DNA of 64,000 nucleotides from Typhlomys cinereus (Eukaryota; Chordata; Mammalia; Rodentia; Platacanthomyidae). The position numbers and the translations under genes were made by a program. The stretch lies in assembly GCA_023101885.1 (NCBI GenBank), contig JALPQD010000626.1, forward strand, positions 868,001-932,000, written 5' to 3'. Positions 55,355-64,000 of the stretch are shown piece by piece (positions within the stretch are counted from its first letter, which is position 1; each line of letters begins with the position of its first letter). The notes below the pieces were generated by a model that searched no databases, was not told the origin of the DNA, and saw only the letters and a program-made list of their open reading frames with translations.

Positions 55355-56197
55355 AGGAAAGCATAGTGACTTGCATTGGGATGGTGAAAGGCATGAAAAC
55401 CACCTTATGGCAAGTTCGTGGTTTGAAAACTCAAATTCTTTCAGGGGCCAAAAGCCCAAGTTAAAGCCGTTTCTTGCCCTTTGGATGTTTGGCTGCCTAA
55501 AAGAGGTTTTTCCAGCATCAGCCCATCAAACTTGGTACAGCTGTCACTCAAGTGGACTAAGCTATATTTCGAACTTGCTTCAGAGTCTGCCAGCGTCTCC
55601 CAGGTGGTACCGGTTTTGGTGAACAGTTTGAGGGGTTCATCGAAAGCAGCAAAAGTTTGGCACTGACTGCCAGGCTTAGAGTTCCTGCAGGAGAAGGTGA
55701 AGCTTATAGCTGCAGAGGTGAAACCAGAATGTTGGAGATGCCAGAACCATGGGATGTATGCTGAGGGTGACTGTGAGTGGAGATTCAGCCTGGTTCAAAG
55801 GAACTCTGCTCTTACAATTTTGAGCTACAAACAGAGACTGGGAATTCCTGAAATCTTTGAGCCACCGTGATTACATGATGAGCAACAGAAGACGGACATT
55901 GAAGTACAGGATGCGGTAATTTGCTGGACATTGATCTTAATTTAAATGTTTCTTCTTTTATTAAGATCCTTCTGTTTTAATGTTTTATTTGTTTTAAAGT
56001 ATTTAACTTATTCTGATTTAATACCTTTTTAAAAGTTAAAAAAATCTTTGAACTTTTAAAGTGTTGGAACTGAAGTTTTAATGAGAACTTTTTAAATTTC
56101 TCCACGGAATGTATTTATAATTTAACATCTGTGGGGACAAGGAAAGGTTACATTTAAAAGTGCTATTGTTTTTTTATCAAGTTGACAAGAGGTGGAA

Positions 56198-56735
56198 TGT
56201 CATAGTTAAGCACAGATGTCAACTTGACTGTTGAAGGTTTGAGCTCTGGGCACAGTTATAGAGAGTTAATGGTTGAGTTAAGCCCAGAACAAACTGGAAG
56301 ATTGTCTAACTGATAGGAAAGACTCAGCCCATGGTGGGTGGGATTAGTCCCTGGATAAATCACAGAGAGCTGGTTGAGAGAGTCGGCATCCTTCTGTTCA
56401 CTTGGCTAGACATGATGGTCTGCCATGTAAGGATTGTCCATCTCTCAGCCATTAGATGGTGATGGTGGAAGGAATGAAAACCACCTTATGGCAAGTTCGT
56501 GGTTTGAAAACTCAAATTTCTTCAGGGACTGAAAGCACAAGTTAAAGCCATTTCTTGCCCTTTGGATATTTGGCTGCCTAAAAGAGGTTTTTCCTCTCGG
56601 CCCTGGTGATGGTGCATGCTCTCCCTTCAAGCTGAACTGAGAATCGTAACCAGACTATGGTAAGAAAGTAAACTCCTTGTTCCCTTAAGCTGTGTGATGG
56701 TCATTTATCAGCAACCATACAAGCAGACTGAAACA
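56198..56735 (+). repeat. MaLR-2 3' LTR, recombinant
   Basis: 56468-56594 matches the internal region at about 55384-55511 (GAATGAAAACCACCTTATGG, GTTTGAAAACTCAAATT, TTTGGCTGCCTAAAAGAGG) and replaces the 8-bp CCAGTTCC of the 5' LTR. The junctions show short shared sequence (GATGGTG, TTCC). Confidence 0.87.
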
Positions 56736-56740
56736 TAGGG

Positions 56741-57236
56741 GCTCACACATCCATAGAGAAAATAGTCCAAGGTCATTTATTGAATGTAACTAGTGAGATA
56801 TCTGTTGCAACTCACACTCACTTACATTCCTGATAACTTGGAACTGAACAGGTTGTATCTGACCCATCAGGGAGAATATATGGACTGACAGACGGTAACC
56901 ATCTGGCAATTGGGACACTGACCCCCACACACACACTGTTATGTCCTACTCCTATTCTTTCATCTAACTTTGAATCTCCTCTTATATTAAGATCTTCATT
57001 TAAACAGTCTTTTATAGTTGGATAGGAGGTGATCTTCTATACCAATTGGAATGTAGCCAAGGAAAGCAAAACTGAAAACAACAACAAACCATAATTCAGA
57101 ATACCAAAGATCGTATATTATTCACTAGGAACCAGACCAGACTGGCCAAATAATGTTCCCATCCTAAAGATCAGGGAACCTTGCGAAAAAGGGGGCAGCA
57201 AAAGCTTGTATGGTTAAGAAAAAAATAAAATGTAGT
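56741..57236 (+). mobile_element. LINE-1 element E11, 3' UTR end
   Basis: Continuation of the 3' UTR after MaLR-2 to an A-rich tail at about 57216-57236 (AAGAAAAAAATAAAATG). The polypurine part is deleted (GGGGGCAGCAAAAGCTTGTATGG). Confidence 0.8.
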
Positions 57237-58913
57237 AGAAATTTTTTTAATATTTATTTTTTCCACTCATACAAACTAGATAGGTACCCCATTGCCCTCC
57301 CTCCCTCTATCCCTCCTTGGACCCCCTTGCTCCCTCCCCCCTTTTCCCCTTCCTTCCTCCCCTCCCTTTCTCCCATTGTCCCTTGCCCCATCCCTAGAGC
57401 ATCTTTTAGTGTGCATGTCAAACTTCCCTCTGGGTCCTCCTCTCTGATGAGGTATAATGACTCAGTAGCATTGCCTAGAGTATTTTTTGTGTTCCCCTTT
57501 AGTATGGGAACATATTTTGGCTGTTAATCCCTTGCCTCTAATGATCCTAGTGCCTGTGATCTATGCTAGAATTTGGGGGTTCAATGATAAGGTAGACAAG
57601 GTGCAGGTCACACAAAGTTCTATTATAATTACGTTGGCCCTAACTTGTGTGGAGTATCTTGCAGTTTTAGGCTCTGACAATGTTACCATCCCCTCTTCTG
57701 TAAATTTCACTGATCTTTAGGATGGGGAGAAAATAGGCTGGCCTGGTTCCACGTGGTTGATATACAGTCTCTGATGTTCTGAATTATGGTTTGTTGATTA
57801 TTTTTTTCAGTTTTGCTGCTCCTGCAACGCCCTTAGCTCCATCCTGATGGATATTGGATGTCACCCTCTGGCCACAGATAAAAGGCTGTTAAAATAGAGT
57901 CTTATTATAAGAGTAGATTCAAAGGTAGATGGAATGAGAGTAGGAGACCCCAGTGAGTGGGGGGAGTCAGTCCCCCATTTGCAAAATGGTCACCTTCAAT
58001 CTGCCAGACTATATGCCTTCCCTTTCTGGTGAGATCAAACCCCAACATTGCAAGGGACCAGGAATGAAAGTCTTCGAACTTAACCAGATATTTCATTACT
58101 TACTTGCAGTATTTGATAGTGATATCACCCCTTGCAGTCCTTGATGGTGGCGTATTTTATCTGCTGTAGCATCATCCCCTCTCTCCTTGTTTCTGGCGAG
58201 GCCCTCCTTCCCTTTCCCTCTCTGCTTATAATCTTTGCAATTACAGTAGTTATTACAGAGATTTACCTTTGAGTGTGTCTCTAAGTGGGTTTGGTACTAG
58301 GATCCACCTATTAGGGAATGCATAGGGTAATTAATTTTCTGTGTCTAGGATACTTTACTTAATATAATTTTTTCTAATTCCATCCATTTCCTGGCAATTT
58401 CATTAATTCATTGTTTTTGATGGCTGAATAGTATTCCATTGTATAAATATACCACATTTTCCTTATCCACTTGTCAACTGTTGGGCATTTGGGTTGATTC
58501 CATGACTTTGCTATTGTGAACAGTGATGCTACGAACACGGTTGTGCTTGTGCTATCGAGGTGAATTTTTGCTGTATGGGGGATTATTCCCAATAGTGGAA
58601 TAGCAGGATCACATGGCATTTCAATCTTTCACATTTTTAAGAATCGTCAGATGGCTCACCAGAGTGGTTGTATGAGCCTGCATTCCCACCAGCAATGTAG
58701 GAGAGTTCCCTTCTCTCCATATCCCCTCCAGCATTTGGTATTTTTTGTATTGTGGATTTTTGCCATCCTGGCCGGGGTGAGATGATATCTCAGGGAGGTT
58801 TTGATTTGCATTTCCCTGATGGCTAAGGATGCAGAGCATTTTTCAAGATATTTGTTAGACATTTCAATGTCTTTCCTGGTAAATTTTCTTCTAAGTTCCA
58901 AGGCCCATTTTTT
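57237..58913 (-). mobile_element. LINE-1 element E12, 3' segment
   Basis: Minus-strand L1 meeting E11 tail to tail: oligo-T, C/T-rich tract, 3' UTR to 58296, ORF2 C-terminus from 58297. It is interrupted at 58914 by E13 and resumes at 59822. Confidence 0.87.
58297..58913 (-). pseudogene. L1 ORF2 C-terminal part (E12)
   Basis: Blocks [42 protein letters not shown] and [13 protein letters not shown] (58374-58619), then [19 protein letters not shown] (cysteine 2 of the motif changed to Tyr) and [16 protein letters not shown] in another frame (58656-58839). Not functional. Confidence 0.87.
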
Positions 58914-59806
58914 TTTATTTCTTCCACTCGTACAAAGTTGATAAGTACCACATTCCCCTCCCTCTCTCCATCCCTCCCTAGATCCTCTTACTCCCTCCCC
59001 CCCTTTGCCTCTTCCTTTCCCCCTTCCTCCCTTTCTCCCAGTCGCCCCTTCCCCCATTCCTGGAGCATCCTTTAGTATGCAAGTCAAACTTCCCTCTGGG
59101 TCCTCCTCTCTGATGAGGTGTGAGGACTCAGTGGCATTGCCTAGAGTTCTTTTTTGTGTTCCCCTTTAGTATAGGAACACTATTGTGGCTGTTAATCCCT
59201 TGTCTCTAAGGATCATAGTGCTTGTGATCCATGCTAGACTATGGGGGTTCAATAATATGTTGGTCATTGCTCAGGTCATGCAAAGTCCTATTATGAATAC
59301 GTTGGCTCTAACTTGTATGGAGTATCTTGCATATAATTGTTCCTCCCCATCTTTAAGCTCTTACAATCTTACCACCCCCTTTCCCGCAAATTTCCCTGAG
59401 CTTTAGGATGGGGAGAGATTAGGCTGGCCTGGTTTCAGGTAGTTGATGTAGAATCTCTGATTTTCTGAATTATGGTTTGTTGATTATTTTTTCAGTTTTG
59501 CTGCTCCTGCACCACCCTTGGCTCCATCTTGATAGGTATTGGATGTCACCCCCTGGCCAGAGATAAAAGGCTATCAAAATGAAGTCTTATTATAAGAATA
59601 GATTCAAAGGTAGGTGGAATAAGGGTAGGAGACCACTGTGAGGGGGGGCAGTCTCCCATTTGCAGGATGATAACCTTCTATCTGCCAGACTCTATGTGCT
59701 CCCATTCTGGTGAGATCATACCCCATCAGGTGCAAGTGACCAGTAAGGAAAGTCTGCAAATCCAACCAGATGTCTCATTACTTACTTGTAGTCCTTGATG
59801 GTGGCT
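58914..59806 (-). mobile_element. L1 3' UTR-only insertion (E13)
   Basis: A 5'-truncated L1 holding only the 3' UTR, inserted in E12 ORF2. The TSD is CAAGGCCCATTTTTT (58899-58913) against CAAGACCCATTTTTT (59807-59821), one mismatch. Confidence 0.88.
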
Positions 59807-59821
59807 CAAGACCCATTTTTT

Positions 59822-61120
59822 AATTGGGCCATTTATCTCGTTGGTGTTTAGTTTTCTAAGTTCTTTGTGCACTCTGGATAAGACAGCTCTATCAGATATG
59901 TGGTGAGTGAAGATTTTCTCCCATTCTCTGAATCGCCTTTTTGCTCGGGTTACAATCTCTTTAACTGAACAGAAGCTCTTTAATTTCAGAAGATCCCATC
60001 TGTTGAGTGTTGGTTGCAATGACTTTGTTATTGGATTTCCGTTTAGGAACTGTTGACCTAGTCCAATCAGCTCGAGGGAGTTCCCTACACTTTCAACTAA
60101 GGTTTTTATACTCTCTGGCATAATATTGACGTCCTTGATCCATTGGGAATTAATTTTTTTTACATGATGACAATTTATCTCCTGCATGTGGACATCCAGT
60201 TTTGCCAGCACCATTTGTTGAAGATGCTGTACTTTCCATTGAGTTTTTTGGGCCCCTTTGTCAAAGATCAAATGGCTGTAATTGTGTGGTCTTATATCTG
60301 TGTCTTCACCCATTATCCATTGATATACATGTCTATTTTTTTGAGCTAGCACCAAGCTGTTTTTATTACAATGTATTTGTAGTATAGATCAAGGTTTGGT
60401 ATGGTGATAACTTCCAGCAGTGTTTTTGATACTCAGGATAGTTTTTGCGATCCTGGGTCTTTTGTGCTTCCATATGAATTGTGAGATTTTTTGGTCAATT
60501 TCTTTACAGAATTGCTTGGAGACTTTTATTGGTATAATGTTGAATCTGTATATTCCTTTTGGTAGGATGATCATTTTAATGATGCTGATTTTGAAGATCC
60601 AGAAGCATGGGGGCTTTCAACCTTCTGGTGTCTTCTGTAATTTCTTTCTTTAGGGTTTTAAACTTTTCATTCTAAAGGTCTCTTACTTCCATGGTTAGGT
60701 TTATACCAAGGTAATTAATATTTTTAGGGGCTATAGTAAATGGGATTGTTTCTCTTAGGGCTTCTTCACTTATTTCTTCCTTGACATATAGGAAGGCCAG
60801 TTTTTTGTATGCTTATTTTGCAATGTGCCACCCTGCTCTACTGCTGTATAAGTTCCAGGAATTTCCTGGTGGAGTATTTAGGATCACTCAGGTATACAAT
60901 CATATCATCTGCAAATAGAGATAACTTAACTTCTTTCTTGCTTATTTTGTCTCCCTCTCTTGTCTTATGGCTCCAACTAAAACATCAAGTACAGTGCTGC
61001 ATAGAGTAGTGAGAGTGGACAGTTTTGTCTATTTCCTGATAGAAGTATTTCCCCATTGAGTATAATCTTTGCTGTTGGCTTGTTGTGTTCCTTTCACTCC
61101 ACCTGTCTCTAGGGGTTTGA
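59822..61120 (-). pseudogene. LINE-1 element E12, ORF2 middle part
   Basis: Continuation of E12: linker with the [16 protein letters not shown] block (59726-60355), [20 protein letters not shown] (60389-60574), and the reverse transcriptase palm region near 60900 (ATCATATCATCTGCAAATA on plus, the FADD site changed to FADDMI-like with many stops). It ends at 61120, where E14 begins. The rest of E12 may continue beyond E14 outside the window. Confidence 0.85.
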
Positions 61121-64000
61121 TTTTTTTTATTTATTTTTTATTTTTTTAAACATTTTTATTATTATTTCCGCTCATAAAAACTTAATAGGTAGACCAGTTC
61201 CCTCCCCCCTTCCTCCTCCTGAACCCCCCTTCCCTCCATCCCCATCTCCCAGTGCCTCCCCCCCAATTCCCAGAGAGTCCTTTATTGTGTATGCCTAACT
61301 CTCCTCTTGGTCCTCCTCTCCGATGACATACAAGGACCCAGTGGCATTTCCCTGAACCCTTTCTCGTGTTCCCCTTAAGCATAGGAACACTACTGTGGCT
61401 GTCAATCCCTTGCCTCCAAGGATCTTGGTGCCTTTAGCTGATGCTAGACTTTGTGAGGTCAATAGTGTGTTGGACATTGCGCCGGGCATGCAAAGTCCTA
61501 TTATGATTGCTTCAGCCCAAACTAGAGTAGAGAATCTTCAGATCATTGCTCCTCCCATCCTTTTGCTCTTACAATCTTACCGCCCCCCTCTTCCGCAAAT
61601 GTCCCTGAGCTTCAGGATGGGGAGAGATTAGTCTGGCCTAGTTCTAGGTGGTTGATATAGAGTCTCTGAAGTTCTGGATTGTGGTTTGTTGATTTTCCTT
61701 TGCAGTTTTGCTGCTCCTGCAATGCCCTTCATTCCATCCTGATGGGCACTGTATGTCACCCCCTGGCCAGAGACAAAAAACTGTTAAACTGGAGTCTTGT
61801 TATAATAGCACATTCAAGGGTAGATGTAATAAAAGCAGGAAACTTCGGTGAGGGAGGGGTCAGTCATCCATTTGCAAAATGATCACCTTTCATCTGCCAG
61901 ACTATGTGCCCTCCCTTTCTGGTGAGATCATATTCCCTCATTTGTACATGATCAGGAACGAACGTCTGTGAACTTAACCAGGTGTCTTATTACTTACTTG
62001 CATTCCTTGGAGGCCGATTTTCTCTGCTGTAACATGGTCCCCTCTCTCCTTGTGTCTGGTGTGGCCCTCCAAACCGATCCCTCCTGTTCACAATCCTTGC
62101 AATTACTGTATCACATAGGTTTAACTTTTAGTGTCTCAATGTGGGCTGGGTGAGTTTGGTACTAAGAGCCACCTATTAGGGAGTATATACGGCGCTTAAC
62201 TTTCTGGGTTTGGGATACTTTACTTAATATAATTGTTTCTAATGACATCCATTTATCAGCAAATTCCAGTAATTCATCATTTTTGATGGCTGAGTACTAC
62301 TCCATTGTATAGATGTAAGACAGTTTCTTTATCCACTCGTCAACTATTGGACATTTAGGTTGATTCCATGACTTTGCTATTGTAAACAGTGCTGCTACGA
62401 ACATGGTCGAGCTTGTGCTATCGAGGCGAACCTCTGCTGCAAGGGAGGTTATTCCCAAAAGTGGAATAGCATGGTCATATGTCATTTCAATCTTTAATTT
62501 CTTTAAGAATCTCCAGACGGCTCGCCAGAGTGGCTGTATGAGGCTGCATTCCCACCAGCAATGCACCAGAGTTCCCCTCTCTCCACATCCTCTCCAGCAC
62601 TTGTTGTTGTTTGTATTGTGGATTTTTGCCATCCTGACCGGGGTGAGATGATATCTCAGGGAGGTTTTGATTTGCATTTCCCTGATGGCTAAAGAAGTGG
62701 AGCATTTTTTAAGATATTTGTTAGACATTTTAATTTCATCTCTGGAAAAATTTCTTTTAAGTTCCACGGCCCATTTATTAGTTGGGCCATTGGTTTCCTT
62801 GGTGTTTAATTTTCTAAGTTCTTTGTGCACTCTGGACACTAGAGCTCTATCAGATATGTGGTTAGTGAAGATTTTCTCCCATTCTGTGGGTTGCCTTTGA
62901 GCTCGTGTTACAATCTCTTTATCTGAACAGAAGCTCTTTAATTTCACAAGATCCCAACTGTTGAGAGTTGGTAGCAGTGACTGTGCCATTGGATGTCTGT
63001 TTAGGAAATGTTGGCCTAGCCCAATCAGCTCGAGGGAGTTCCCTATCCTTTCAACTATGATTTTTATAGTCTCTGGCCTGATATCAAGGTCCTTGTTCCA
63101 TTTGCAATTAAGTCTTGTACATGGTGACAAGTACAGGTTCAGCTTTAGTCTTCTGCATGTGGAGATCCAGTTTTGCCAGCACCATTTGTTGAAGATGCTG
63201 TGCTTTTTCCATTGGATTCTTTCGGCCCCTTTGTCAAAGATCAAATGGCTGTATTTTTGTAGGCCTATATCTGGGTCTTCAACCCTTATCCATTGATTTG
63301 TGTGTCTATTTTGGAGCCAGTACCAGGCAGTTTTTATAACTATGGATTTGTAGTATAGACTAAAGTTTGGTATGGTAATACCTCCAGCAGTGTTTTTGTT
63401 ACTCAGGATTGTCTTTGCTATCCTAGGTCTTTTGTGCCTCCATATGAATTTTGAGATTATTTGGTCAACTTCTGTAAAGAATTGCTTTGGGATTTTAATT
63501 GGTATAGCACTGAATTTGTATATTGCCTTTGGTAGGATGGTCATTTTTATGATATTGATTCTGCTAATCCAGGAACATGGGAGGTCTTTCCACCTTCTAG
63601 TCGCTTCTGCAATTTCTTTCTTCAGGGTTTTAAAGTTTTCATTGTAAAGGTCTTTTACCTCTCTGGTTAGGTTTATAACAAGGTATTTCATTTTTTTAGG
63701 GGCTACAGTAATGAGATTGTTTGTCTCAAGGCTTTTTCACTTCTTTCATTCTGGGCATATAGGAAGGCCTCTGATTTTTGCACATTTATTTTGTATCCTG
63801 CCACCCTGCTGAACTTCTCAATTAGTTCCAGGAGCTTCCTGGTGGAGTTTTTGGGATCACTCAGGTATAAGATCATGCCATCTGCAAATAGGGATAGCTT
63901 GACTTCTTCCTTGCCGATTTGAATCCCTTTTATGTCCCTTTCTTGTCTTATGGCTTCAGCTAAGACTTCAAGCACAATGTTGAATTGAAGTGGTGAGAGT
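61121..64000 (-). mobile_element. LINE-1 element E14, 3' part
   Basis: A-rich tail and 3' UTR (61121-62161), then ORF2 from 62162 to the window edge. Inserted in E12. ORF2 is open over 464 codons (62297-63691), so the copy is fairly young. It shares a one-base ORF2 deletion with E7 near 63697-63710. Confidence 0.9.
62162..64000 (-). pseudogene. L1 ORF2 C-terminal two thirds (E14)
   Basis: 62297-63691 encodes the linker ([20 protein letters not shown]) and the cysteine motif ([18 protein letters not shown], complete). A TAC-to-TAG stop at the MEYYS block cuts off the last ~45 residues. Upstream, 63703-63975 encodes the reverse transcriptase palm, where FADD reads FADGM: the second catalytic Asp is replaced by Gly. 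A one-base loss between the two frames (about 63705) is shared with E7. Three separate defects make it inactive. Confidence 0.9.

Larger units (their letters stand above)
54608..56735 (+). mobile_element. ERVL-MaLR-type LTR retrotransposon (MaLR-2)
   Basis: 5' LTR 54608-55027 (420 bp), internal 55028-56197, 3' LTR 56198-56735 (538 bp), and TSD TAGGG (54603-54607, 56736-56740). The primer site after the 5' LTR is TTTGGTACCGGGAGTGAGG (tRNA-Leu type). The 3' LTR is ~118 bp longer because it contains a copy of an internal segment. Same family as MaLR-1 but older, with many LTR differences. No gag or pol seen. Confidence 0.92.

Noticed and set aside
1..64000. CRISPR arrays, bacterial operons or phage genes
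   Set aside because: No direct-repeat/spacer pattern and no prokaryotic gene structure; all evidence is mammalian.
1..64000. Window ends as a single L1 (end at about RT position and start at about RT position)
   Set aside because: Start and end positions on the L1 differ by about 66 bp and the copies differ in sequence; it is chance that both edges fall in ORF2.

Overview
The window is mammalian and most likely rodent genomic DNA that is dominated by retrotransposons. Supporting signs are a BC1/ID-type SINE close to the rodent consensus (38004-38084), a B2-superfamily-like tRNA SINE with a (CA)n tail, many LINE-1 (L1) copies with typical mammalian ORF1/ORF2, ERVL-MaLR-type LTR elements, and relics of a type 2 vomeronasal receptor (V2R) gene. 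The L1 lineage is not one I recognise as mouse or rat L1Md/L1Rn. A rodent outside Muridae (for example a dipodoid) is possible, but the species cannot be fixed from the sequence alone. I see no intact host gene.

Layout. 1-3184: 5' half of a minus-strand L1 (E1). 3354-3458: exon 5 of a V2R pseudogene, plus strand. 4579-10890: a twin-primed L1 (E2) next to a plus-strand L1 (E3). 10934-17411: a nearly intact full-length minus-strand L1 (E4) between perfect 15-bp target-site duplications (TSDs). 18266-39557: a nested stack. The outer minus-strand L1 (E5) was split by a plus-strand L1 (E6), which was split by a minus-strand L1 (E7). E7 then took an L1 fragment (E8) in its poly(A) tail and a SINE at its 5' junction. 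Further SINEs sit in E5. 39692-41050: V2R exon 6 (7TM exon), itself broken by an L1 tail.

41051-52175: lower-density sequence with old LTR/SINE relics and microsatellites, the last two exons of a ceramide synthase gene relic (CERS4-like, minus strand, 50009-50165 and about 45790-46278), and a young MaLR-type element (47186-49194). 52176-64000: again L1-rich (E10-E14), with a second MaLR-type element (54608-56735) whose 3' LTR carries a copy of its own internal region.

How the parts relate. The two V2R exons join in the right phase (G|AT gives the Asp codon of the family's ...TDMEQC motif), so nearly all of the 36-kb gap between them is one intron swollen by L1 insertions. The nesting gives a relative clock: L1s with one kind of 5' UTR (type B: long tether plus ~165-187-bp GC-rich monomers) form the two oldest layers. 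L1s with an unrelated 5' UTR (type A: 231-bp CpG-rich monomers) form the younger insertions, including the nearly intact E4. The window therefore records replacement of the L1 promoter within one ORF1/ORF2 lineage.
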